From contig NC_058146.1 in NCBI RefSeq assembly GCF_011075055.1, forward strand, positions 1,550,001 through 1,614,000: a stretch of DNA of 64,000 nt, in the 5' to 3' direction. Every line of letters begins with the position of its first letter. Within the stretch, counting starts at the first letter, position 1. The notes beneath the pieces are model-generated. The model did not search any database. It worked only from the letters and a program-made list of their open reading frames with translations, and was not told where the DNA came from. Below, piece by piece: positions 24,292-40,500 of the stretch. The stretch is from Mangifera indica. Taxonomy: Eukaryota > Streptophyta > Magnoliopsida > Sapindales > Anacardiaceae. A program made the translations under genes and the position numbers.

Positions 24292-25387
24292 GGTTTTGAA
24301 TGAGAAGTAACACTAAACCTATAAATGGGTATTCAAAATCATATTCTTTTCCTGGTGAAAAACAAAGGGTTTGGGGTGAGGAAAGAATTTCAAAGGGGAA
24401 ATTTTGCGTCCACAAAGAGGAGTTTAGAGGAGTTCTCGGCTCTTCTTGTTTCACTTGATGGATGCACAAGGACCCCTTTTAAATTTCACTGCTCTTCTTT
24501 ACGCTGCGTTTTACTTCAACACCTGCCACCATTGTGAAATATGTTAATACCTGCACTTTGGGCTGGACCCAATGGGACTAAGCTCGGTCTTAAAAGACTA
24601 ATTGGTTTGGTATGATTTAAATTTAAATTGAGTTTATTTTTTAAATAAACTTAAACATAAATTAGAGAAAAATTGGCTAAATTTAACTCTAGAGTTGGAG
24701 GATGATATTCAAACTTGAATTGTAGTTTGATTCGAATTATGTCAATAATTTTACCTAGTCTCATTCAAAATGAGTTACACTTAACATTTTTTTTTTCTTT
24801 TGCTGTGTGTGTTTTATAAACAAAGCAATGATGTTCAAAAACACCCTAAAATAAGAGCAACCAACACAACACGGCCAGGTGAGGGAAAAGATACCCCACT
24901 GCTAGGACAAGCCCCTAACTAGAGGGCAAAACAAAACAAGACCTCTCTTCCTATCTATCTAGCATCATATACACAAGATAGATACCAAGAGATGACATCA
25001 AAGCTGCAAGGGCCAAGAAAATGCACAAAACAGAGCAGTGGTAGTCAAGCAGAGCTGCATTCTGCAGCCTTGATACATCCAGGAAAGATCAGAATAAAGA
25101 GGAACGCTCCAGCCTCCATGATTCTGGAAGCTTGAATCTCCATCTTCACTTGGTCTAGAAGAATTCACAGGATTGGTCAGCAGAGAAGGATTGGTTACAC
25201 CTAGCATTTGAATAACAACAAAAAAGAACACTGATTTTTGAGATGAGATATGCATTTAAAACCAAAGTATTAAATCATCCTTTCAAATCAAATATAACAC
25301 AGGAAGGTAACGTACGTACACATTGCAATATAAAATACCTGTTTTCACCCACAAAACTATCCGATCCAACGCACAAACACAGCAACA
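24292..25387. other. Divergent intergenic region
   Basis: It lies between the coiled-coil gene (minus) and the 25388 gene (plus), so it contains both promoters. From 24590 to 24780 there is a diverged AT-rich stretch with AAACTTGAATT/TTTAAATTGAG words like those near 10100 and 33400. From 24830 to 25210 base composition is more balanced, but I recognise no exon. An 85-codon minus-strand ORF (24998-25255) has no family resemblance. Confidence 0.4.
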
Positions 25388-26102
25388 ATGGAGGAAGATT
25401 TTAGAAAACTAGCTCTATGGGACACTCGAACGTTCAACCCCATCATCACTCACGACGAGCTTGACTCCATAATGGCCACCAAGGGCTTCAGTTTCATTTT
25501 TTTTCCAGCCTACTCCTCCTCCACCCACTTGGCCTGGAAGGAGTACGTGTATGATAGCGAAGCTGTGAAGTCAAACTACAAGTCAGAAGCGCAGCCACCT
25601 CCGCGCCCCGTTTGCCTTAACCCAGAATCGACAGCCTCCATATCTACACTTACCGTGCGTTTATCGACGCCGTTAACTTTTATCTCGAGATGGACGATGT
25701 CTCTTATCTCTTTCATGTCAGGTAACAGTGTAACAGTCTCACCTTTCGTTTTGTTTATATTGTGTTATTGTTTATATGGCTTTTTTGATTGACAGGGGAA
25801 TGCCGCTTCACCATATTGATGACAGAAATAGGAGGTGGGTTTTGATGGAAGAAGAAGATGGAGGGATTTTTATTTACAGAAAAAGAACATTGGATCAGTT
25901 GGGCGGAGAACTTTTACTTATCGAATCAGCAAATAGCTATGAGTCGAACTCCGTGAAAGAAGCAACAATGCCTGCATTGTTCCTTGAAATTAGAGGATTT
26001 AACTTAAGACCAATGTTACACTTGAAATTAGAGGCTTGCAATATATGTCAATTGCTTTTCCCATCTGCTATCAGATTACACAATATTAAACAGGTTGACT
26101 GA
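25388..26102 (+). pseudogene. Conserved plant protein of unknown function, apparently frameshifted
   Basis: The start reads MEEDFRKLALWDTRTFNPII in one frame. A different frame then continues with PRIDSLHIYTYRAFIDAVNF (from 25621), crosses a GT-AG intron (25722-25795) and goes on with GMPLHHIDDRNRRWVLMEEE. To join these, the frame must change within CCGCGCCCCGTTTGCC at 25601-25616, and the correct frame has a TAA at 25618-25620 just before the PRID stretch. Plant homologues, as I recall them, read through here with P-R-L-P-Y-P-R-I-D, so one base seems lost from the C-run and a TAC codon became TAA. The last ~40 residues (after LFLEIRGFNL) look unlike a domain end. If not an assembly error, this is a recent pseudogene. 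Function unknown. Confidence 0.6.
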
Positions 26103-26684
26103 CAAAATTTAACTAAAAAGATGAGAGGAATACATTTTGTTGTTGTCTTCCCTCTTTAATAATGGAGTTGTGTCTTGTGTACTCAGATTTTCTAATGATT
26201 GGATGATTATAAAAGCAAAGATGGAGTTGTTTGAACTACAGTTAAAATTTCTCTCAAAATTATGCGAAAACTTAAGTGCTACTTCCGCAAGTTTTGATAT
26301 GGCAGACGCACATTAGTGGCTGGTACAGCCATTAAAATGGGTCAACTTCTGCTATTTCATTGAAAGTGTCTGACCATCACACACATGATTGTTAACAGAA
26401 ACTGAAGTTGCAGGACAAGAGGGGTTTCATTTCAAATGGCTAAATTAACATCATCCGATTCCCAAGCCCGATCATTTTTGTGAAAAAAAATTAAATGACA
26501 AGCAACAAACATGCAAGGTGATTCAGTAGCCATTCTCTGCGCCACACTGTCATTAATAAATTAAAGGTTTAAGGCTCTTACAAGCTTATCCACGATCTGC
26601 AATGTAGAGCAATAAAACTATATATATCTAGTTTTGAGTATCTAATTAGATACATAGATGATACATAAATACCCAATTAAATAC
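26103..26684. other. Convergent spacer between the 25388 gene and the PPR gene
   Basis: 3' flanks of two converging genes. It contains nothing recognisable until the MITE that begins at 26610 and runs into the PPR coding sequence. Confidence 0.45.
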
Positions 26685-26709
26685 TTAAAATTGGGTGCAT
26701 ATAGTATTG
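26610..26709. mobile_element. Short MITE of the CAATACTAT family, overlapping the PPR gene end
   Basis: About 100 bp with near-perfect terminal inverted repeats: GCAATAAAACTATATATATC at the left and ...GGGTGCATATAGTATTGC at the right. The arms continue to pair as CTAGTTTTGAGTATCTAATT and AATTAAATACTTAAAATTGG. The same termini and internal words recur in the cluster at 49965-50916. The right 25 bases (26685-26709) are inside the coding sequence of the adjacent PPR gene. Confidence 0.75.
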
Positions 26710-27554
26710 CTTCTGCGGGAGATTGGACTTGCTGTAATCTCTTCCTCCTCCAAGAAGTCGAGATCACCATAGTACTTTAGAGCATCCTGCCTAATAATAC
26801 CTGAAGCAGCTGTCTCTCCAATTGCTTCTAGGCCATTTATCAGTATTCTAAAAGATGACCTATCTGGCTCACAACCAATCGCCTTCATCAGGTTACAACA
26901 ATCCATCACCAACCCAATGAGCTTAAAACTTACTAAACTTTTCAAAACTGCATTAAACCCCTCAATGTCAGGCTCTAAACAATCTTCTCTTTTCAAACTT
27001 AAGTAAATATACTCAACTTGGTCATACAATCCATTCTCAGCAAATACCTGAATCATTTCCGCATACAACAAAACCTGCGGCTTGTACCAAGACTCCCTCC
27101 TAATATCTTCGAAAACCTATAAAAAAAAAAAAAGCAATAAAATTGGTTGAAAAATATCAGCTTCTGATTTGTATAATTATCTTTAACAAGAAATTAATGA
27201 AATTTATTGATTTACCTTAAGAGACAGGAGACATTGGTTCTGCCTGAGGAGTTCACGGAGCACGGCAATCATATCGAACTTCAACAAACGTCTGAACTTG
27301 GAATTAAAAACTTGGTGCAAATCCGATGAATTATTGTGTTGGCGGGCTCGCTTCAAGGCTTGCACTGCCTGAATTGCTTCGATGCTGAGATTTCTCCCTC
27401 TCTGCAGCGGCTTCCTGTTCTTGCTTCTATCCCTCATTTCTATCACCACCATTCTCGTCCCTCTTTGTTCCCTCCAAGTCTGCGCTGGGCATGATGCTCT
27501 CGGCGGTAGTTTTACGTCCACCCAAGAGGACGAACATTGGGCAACGCCAGTCAT
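26685..27554 (-). CDS. PPR protein, THYLAKOID ASSEMBLY 8-like (At1g62350 type)
   Basis: A short pentatricopeptide-repeat protein, 256 residues in two exons (27216-27554 and 26685-27116; the join LSLK|VFED keeps frame). THA8-type proteins have few PPR units and bind organellar RNA; THA8 itself promotes splicing of chloroplast introns (family knowledge). Visible: a basic N-terminal segment RDRSKNRKPLQRGRNLSIEA; the helix pair EAIQAVQALKRARQ; and repeat-like units at KPQVLLYAEMIQVFAENGLY, CLEPDIEGFNAVLKSLVSFK and GCEPDRSSFRILINGLEAIG. The N-terminus (MTGVAQCSSSWVDVKLPPRA) is short for a transit peptide, so localisation is open. The last residues S-N-T-I-C-T-Q-F and the stop TAA lie within the MITE at 26610-26709. 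Confidence 0.85.
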
Positions 27555-32639
<5,085 letters not shown>

Positions 32640-34164
32640 GGGATCACAATTTTGACCGGCTCATCAGAAACCTTAGATTTTTACTTCCAATATATTTGTG
32701 CTTCACCAAAAGAGACCAATAAGTACAGTTAAGTATGTAATATTATGCAGTTTTCTTCAAACTGCATTGTTTATTTATTTAAAGTTGACAAATCTCTGCA
32801 TGCATGCTAATGAAAATGATGTGCAAATGCAGCAACAGCCCAAAATGTGTCAGCATGTTCTTCAAGCTAACAAAGAGGCTTTCTAAGAAATTAATTTGTA
32901 GACGTTTGGTTTAAGAGAAAGAGAGAACCAAAATGAGAAAGATAGTCAAAGCAATAGAAGGAAACATCTAATTTTTCAAGCAGGACTCTAAGAGCTGAAT
33001 TACGCATTATATATTAAAAATTTAATCTTTTATATTATATATTATATTGTTAGATATATTTTTTAAAAAATACTAATGATAAAATAAGTAAAAAATTCAA
33101 TTTATTATATTATTGTATTGAAAAATATTATAAAAATCCTTTGAAATTCTAAAAGTTTCTAGATATATCTTTATAATGTTATTTATGATTTTTTTAAAAG
33201 TATATATTGATCTGTATTAGTAATATATATATATATCATTTCATATAATTTTTAATATATTTTAGAATGTGTATCTATTTTACACATGCATTATCTCGTA
33301 TAACATAGGATACTAATAACTATAATAAAATTTAATTAGAGTGATTAGTAAGATTAGATTCGAATTGAATCAATTATGAGATTAAGCCAATTTGAGTTTG
33401 ACTTGGCTTGAGGAGAGTCGGATTTGAATTTGGCTAGAGTTCAAGTCAAGTTGAGCTTTAATTCAACACTATAATTGAGTCAAAAATGATTGAAATGATA
33501 TCATTTTAATATTTATTGATAAAAATAATGTTTTAGTTTATTTACATTGAATTTTCCCAAAATAATGAGTTTGGCAACTTGAATATTTTTCAAACTTGAG
33601 TTTGAACTAGATAATATTAAATTCTCAAACTTGAGATTGGACTTGAGTTTGCTTGAACAGAACACTGAGCTAAAAAATAAGCTAGGTTGAAATTCAGCCC
33701 TAATTGGGGCACGTCAGTGTAATTTTCATTATTATGGGGCCTTCAGAAAATTTTCAAGCCTGAGAGTGCTACGAGTAATTAAACTTTCATAAATGATCAC
33801 GTGAGGAACAGAAGGAAAGGCAGAAGAAGAGAGAGAGCGAGAGTTACGTAACTACGTAAGCATGGCTCTGGCTCAGGCAACCAACGCCCACCAGACCACC
33901 ACCACCTCCACCTCTACTCTCTAGTACAGCATGCGCCACTCCACAACTTATAATAGAAACTAAATTTTCTCATTTATGAAAAAATAAATAATATTCACGT
34001 TCTTCTAATAAAAATTTCAATTTATTTCATTCCACTCCATTCTCTCTCTTCTCAATTCTCATTTCACGTAAAATCACCGTCCCAACCAGAATTCAGCTCA
34101 CCATGATCAAATAATTTAGATCTGTGAATGCATTCCATCTGCATTCATTGTTCTGTTTACAGTC
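32640..34164. other. ERS 3' flank, decayed repeat and BIG1 promoter
   Basis: The 3' UTR reaches to about 32750. The sequence then becomes very AT-rich (33000-33320) and passes through the repeat at 33349-33702. The last ~400 bases are the BIG1 promoter and leader, with a CACGTG box at 33798-33803 and CT-rich sequence (CCATTCTCTCTCTTCTCAAT near 34040). No gene is seen. Confidence 0.45.
33349..33702. repeat. Decayed, CpG-depleted relative of the hAT MITE
   Basis: It ends in GAAATTCAGCCCTA, matching the right terminus GAATCCAGCCCTA of the MITEs at 8960 and 46968. It begins AGATTAGATTCGAATTGAAT, alignable to AGGGCTGGATTCGAGCCGAG. Inside, GAGTTTGACTTGGCTTGAGG and TTCAAGTCAAGTTGAGC stand where the young copies have GAGCTCGAGCTCGGCTCG, and AATGATATCATTTTAA stands for AACGATATCGTTTTG. 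Nearly every difference is C to T or G to A at CpG. No target-site duplication is left. Confidence 0.55.
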
Positions 34165-37100
34165 ATGTCAGCTCATCAGACCCAAGGCAGAGCTTCCCGC
34201 TGCGGTCGCGCTCTTGGTCCTTACCTGGACAAAATAATCAAGAACGCTGCGTGGCGACATTCTCATATCGTTTCTTCGTGTAAATCCGCTCTCGATAAGC
34301 TCCATTTTCTAGTGGATGATCCTTCTCAGGTCTCTCCATTGTTTGTTCTCTCTCAGAGCGACGCCGAACTGGTTATTCAGCCTCTGTTTCTGGCCTTGGA
34401 ATCGGCTTATCTGAAGGTGGTTGAGCCGGCTCTTGAATGCGCCTTCAAATTGTTCTCGGTTGGATTAGTTCGCGGGGAGGTTGAGGTGGAGGCTTGTAAT
34501 TCTGGTAATTCTAGTTCTGTTGGTTTTAAATTGATTGATAGTGTTTGTAAGGTGTGTGGAATTGAAGAAGAATCGATTGAATTAGCTGTGCTTAGAGTTT
34601 TGCTGTCTGCGGTTAGATCTCCTGGCTTGTTGATTAGGGGAGATTGTTTATTGCTTGTTGTTAGGACTTGTTACAATGTGTATCTTGGTGGATTGACTGG
34701 AACTAACCAGCTCTGTGCCAAGTCGGTTCTTGCGCAGATTATGGTGATTGTTTTTGCTAGAGTGGAGGAGGATTCCACGAATATACCAAATATTAAGACC
34801 ATTTCTGTGAGTGAATTGTTGGAGATTACTGATAAGAATTTGAATGAAGGGAGTTCTATTCATTTTTGTCAGAATTTTATAAATGAGGTTATGGATGCCA
34901 GTGAAGGGGTTCTGGATGCTAAGTTGTCACAGAAAAATGTGGCAACGGATTTGCCAAATGGTGATTCTGAGGTGTTGAGAACTGATGAGAAAGGTGAAGT
35001 GGATGAAGGACAAGGGAATGATCGAGGGGAGCCTGATGTTGACAGTAAGATTAGGGTGGATGGTTTTGTTATGTTCAAGAATATCTGTAAGTTATCCATG
35101 AAGTATTCATCGCAGGAGAACACAGATGATCAAATCCTTTTGAGGGGGAAGATTTTGTCTCTGGAGCTGCTCAAGATGATCATGGACAATGCGGGTCCGA
35201 TGTGGCGCTCAAATGAGAGGCAAGTTACTCTTTTGCTCACCAAATTTTGTGATGTTACTTGTTACAGGTTATTAATCTATGTTGGATCTTTTTGAAAGAT
35301 GCCTTATAATATTTCCATTGCGGTTTCTGATAATTGTTTCCATTTGCTTGTGTTTTGTGCTGTAAACCATCACAAAGGAGGTATTGTAATCAACGTTGAT
35401 TTTTTTTAATTCTCTTTCTCTTTTTTCGCTTAGCTTTTTTACTATTAGTTTATTAAGTGATTCAGCTGGCGCTATATGAAGATGAAAAGCATGGAGTTGT
35501 ATTAACCATCTGTAAATGCTGAATTGTAAGAAATTTGATATTTACTTTTACCTGGCACAGGTTTCTCAGTGCTATCAAGCAGTTTCTCTGTCTGTCATTG
35601 TTAAAGAACAGTGCATTATCAGTTATGGCTATTTTCCAACTTCAGTGCTGTATTTTTACGAGCTTGTTATCAAAGTGTAGATCAGGGCTGAAAGCAGAAA
35701 TTGGTATATTCTTTCCCATGCTCATCCTCCGGGTACTTGAGAATGTTCTTCAGCCAAGTTTTTTACAGAAGATGACTGTCCTGAACTTACTGGAGAAGAT
35801 TTCCCACGATTCACAAATTTTCATTGATATATTCGTGAACTATGACTGTGATGTGGATTCTCCAAACATATTTGAAAGGTATAACACATCTGTAGATCTT
35901 ATTTGTATTATTTTCTTTTTAAGTCCATTTACACGTAGAAGTTATCATTTTTTTAAAGATCAATACCAAAGTCAGCACTATGTGAAAAGATGGCCATCTC
36001 CCTTTATGTTTAGGACTTAGTAGATGTAGTTTGAATAATGGCATGTTTTAATTGTTCGCCTTAATTATTATTGTGATCCCAATCTATCTATTTTTGCTTT
36101 AGAATGATTATAATGCACTCTGTTCATCCTAGAGTGCGCCTTTACTGCCATTATGAATTGTTCAATAGTGAAACCCTAATATCCTATGATTTCTTCCACA
36201 AAATACATTTACCTGTCGCTGGTACAGGGCTTGACTCAATGCTTTCAACCATCTATGAATCACAAGATATTAAAAGTATAGTATTTTTGACGAAGTAATG
36301 TAGATATAATAGTAATATACAATCTGAGTTTTTGAAGAAACCTTTAAAATTACTTTTATCCTGAATTAATTTAATATCATATGAGACCTGATACTTTATG
36401 CATATGAAAGCTGCTATCATGACTTAGAAAGGTTGCATGTTCAAATATATTTTTATGCTAATGGAATCAGAACTAAACTATCTATTTCATGAAACTGAGC
36501 TTTTTTCTAAGTTCTAGGCTTTAAGTTATAGCGAGCAACAACGAGAGGAAAATGGCCGTTCAATAAATGGCTGCTTTCAACTTTCTATTCATACAAACAT
36601 TCAATTCTGAACTAAACCCGGGAGAGATGAGAATGTCAAGACCATTAAATAGCCAAGGGATCATTACTTGTCCTTTTGAAAATAATATAAAATTCTACTT
36701 GCATATTAATTTCAGTCTTCCTTTTTCTCCATTACTCATATAATCCTATTTTAACCCAGCAAAGCAACTTTAGGAAAGATATTGGCTTGTTTGAAGGTGA
36801 TGAGGCCAACAGAAAATAAGGTAACTGTCTTGGGTTGTTTGTCCTTAAAAGTTGGGTTTGAGAATTCTGTTGCATGTTTATTGGTAGCCTACCATTGGTT
36901 TGTTTCCAAATTGGGACATTCAATGAAGAAAACTTGTAGCTAAAATCTTGAAATGAAATTAATATATAGATTTATTATCACTTGTTATGCACTGTTCTGT
37001 TATGGGAACATAAAAGGCCTAATCTGGTGCAACTTCTCTTTCTCTCATGAGTATGCTATTCTATTGGTGATGATATTGCATTTTCGTAAATGTATTAAAC

Positions 37101-37507
37101 CATTATAATTCCATCAGATATTTGCAGGATTGTCAATGGCCTTCTGAAAACTGCTCTAGGACCAACTCCTGGTTCAACTACAACTTTGTCTCCAGCCCAG
37201 GATATTACCTTCCGGTATGAATCCATGAAATGTTTAGTTAGTATCATTAAGTCAATGGGATCTTGGATGGACCACCAGCTGAGAATAGGAGACAACTATT
37301 TGCCTAAGAGCTCTGAGAGTGACACATCAACAGAGAATACTTTAATTCCAAGCGGAGAAGATGGAACTGTCTCTGACTATGAGTTACATCCTGAAGTAAA
37401 TTCTGAAGTGTCAGATGCTGCTACGCTTGAGCAACGAAGGGTTTATAAAATTGAACTACTGGTTTGTATTGCTTTAGCTAGTGGAAAATATTTTAGTTAG
37501 CTTTTCA

Positions 37508-37583
<76 letters not shown>

Positions 37584-40500
37584 TCATATTCATGAGAATA
37601 AATTAGCATGGTTCATCTAGTAATGACAGCTTTGTTGTATTACCTGCAGAAAGGTGTATCACTGTTTAATAGGAAACCATCCAAAGGTATAGAGTTTCTT
37701 ATAAACACCAAAAAGATTGGTGGTTCTCCTTTAGAAGTGGCCACTTTTCTTAAAAAAACCACAGGCCTTAATGAAACCATGATTGGTGATTATTTGGGTG
37801 AAAGGGAGGAATTTTCTTTGAGAGTTATGCATGCTTATGTCGACTCGTTTAATTTCAAAGGGATGGATTTTGGTGAAGCAATAAGATTTTTACTGAGAGG
37901 CTTTAGGTTACCTGGAGAGGCGCAAAAAATAGACCGCATCATGGAGAAATTTGCTGAGCGCTACTGTAAATGCAATCCAAATTCTTTTACTAGTGCAGAT
38001 ACTGCTTATGTTCTTGCTTATTCTGTGATAATGCTCAACACAGATGCCCATAATAGCATGGTGAAGGATAAGGTTTGCTTGCGGAACTTGTTTGTTTTTG
38101 TCTTCTGCACACTTTATGATTTGTGAGCCTTAATTTGTCGTGTCAATTTTTAGTTAGCCTTTTGCTGAACTTGGAAAAGTGGGTTATATATATTTTGAGT
38201 TATGAATCTATTATGCACATCTTAAACTCTACTCACCTCTGTTATGTATTGGTTGACTGTCCAGATGACAAAGGCAGATTTTATTCGGAACAATAGAGGA
38301 ATAGATGGTGGCAAGGATTTACCTGAACAGTATCTAGGTGCCCTTTATGATCAAATTGTGAAAAATGAAATTAAAATGAATGCTATATCTTCTGCTCCAC
38401 AGAGCAAGCAGGTGAACAGCTTGAATAGACTTTTGGGGTTGGATGGTATACTCAATCTAGTAACTGGGAAACAGGTAGAAGAGAAACCATTGGGTGCAAA
38501 TGGCCTCCTCATAAAGCACATTCAAGAGCAGTTTAAGGCAAAGTCTGGAAAATCAGAGTAAGCTGTTCCCTAAAATTCTTGCTGATTGATGATTTAAGAT
38601 ATACTATTCATGGAGTATGTGACTCATCTTTGGGAAGGTTGTCTGGGCTCAGGAAAAACTAGGAAATTTGGCCACAGTTCTAGGCATATAATTTTTTGCT
38701 CAGTGATTTTCTGAAGGAGCTTGGTTTAAAAATGACTTCTTTTTCCTTGTGTATATATTGTCCCTGCCAGTAGTTCCTGTAAAAATTGTGCTCTTTTCAC
38801 TATCAAAGGTTGTCACGGTTCAAGGGAAGATGGATCATCTTTTGGTATTATATTTTCTGTCTACTTGAAGCTATAGTAATTAATTTTTTTCATCATCTGA
38901 TAAATTGTAATTGAAGGAAGAAGTTTAGGTACTATTTCTAAGAACAGCTGCGTACACTACTTTTGACCCAAAAACGCACATGCTGCACTTTGTTGTGCCT
39001 TATCTATTTTCATCACACACGTTATATTTTAGTAGTATTATTACTGTTATATTTCCGTGCACCTTTGTTTTAATATTTTCCCTGAAGTCTTGTGAACATC
39101 TAAACATTTTCTCTCATGTAGCAGTAATAAATTTTCCATTGGTGCTTCAGGTCCATATATCATGCTGTTACAGATGCTGGGATATTGAGGTTTATGGTGG
39201 AGGTCTGCTGGGGTCCCATGCTGGCCGCATTCAGTTTGACACTTGACCAGAGTGATGACAAACTTGCTACTTCACAGTGCTTGCAGGGTTTTCGACATGC
39301 TGTGCATGTCACTGCAGTAATGGGTATGCAGACCCAGAGAGATGCTTTTGTTACATCTGTGGCCAAGTTTACTTATCTCCACTGTGCTGCAGATATGAAG
39401 CAAAAGAATGTCGATGCTGTAAAGGTAAGCATTTATTAAATATTCAATCATGAAATAAGGAAATCTCTTTCCATATTTTTGTTATCTGCATCATATCTGA
39501 AGCAGGTTGAGATTGCTTGCATCAGAAATGTTTGCATGTATGGCCTCTCTTTGCTTGGACCAGAAAAAAATATTATGTTGATAGGGTGATCATGCATCAT
39601 GCATTTATACTTTTATTGCCATTGCTTCTGAAAAAATTCATGGTAATCCAAAAAATTGAAACAAGTTATGTTCAAACAGACAAAAGTATTTTAATGAATT
39701 TAACCTTTAAATAGGAGTGAAAACGGTGTTCTAATGAGACTAGTTAGTAACTACATGTGGTTTTTTTGTTGCTTTACACGTGTATTTACTTTGTGCAGGC
39801 AATAATATCAATTGCCATAGAAGATGGCAATCATCTTCAGGAAGCCTGGGAACATATATTGACATGCCTCTCTAGAATTGAGCATCTTCAACTGTTAGGA
39901 GAGGATGCACCAGGGGATGCATCCTTTTCTACCAGTTCTAATGTTGAAATAGATGAGAGAGCACAAAAATCTATGGGTTTTCCATCTCTGAAGAGAAAAG
40001 GGTCACTCAAGAATCCATCTGTGATGGCTGTTGTCCGAGGGGGTTCATATGACAGTACTAATGTTGGAGTAAATAACACAGGACCCGTAACTTCAGAACA
40101 GATTAATCACTTTATCTCGAATCTGAATTTGCTGGAACAGATTGGGAATTTCGAGTTGAACCATGTTTTTGCTCATAGCCACAGCTTGAACAGTGAAGCA
40201 ATAGTAGCTTTTGTGAAAGCATTGTGCAAAGTTTCTATTTCAGAGTTACAGTCTCCAACAAATCTTCGCGTATTCAGCCTCACTAAAATTATTGAAATTG
40301 CGTAAGATTTTTCACATTCTAGTTTTTTTTTTTTTTCTGTCATGAATATCATCTACTATAAACCTCATTGAATGATATATAAAGATATATCATCTATCAC
40401 AAGCCTCGCAATTGTGATTGTAAGTAGAATTGTCCGATAGGATTTTTATGTTTCAAAGATAATATGCTCTCTTATAAAATGTGAATAACCTGCAATGGGG

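Noticed and set aside
24998..25255. 85-codon minus-strand ORF
   Set aside because: No recognisable domain, no exon partners, low-complexity surroundings.
35220..35295. Short BIG1 isoform of 376 residues from intron read-through
   Set aside because: The GC-AG junction restores the conserved sequence. Read-through adds unrelated residues and a stop.
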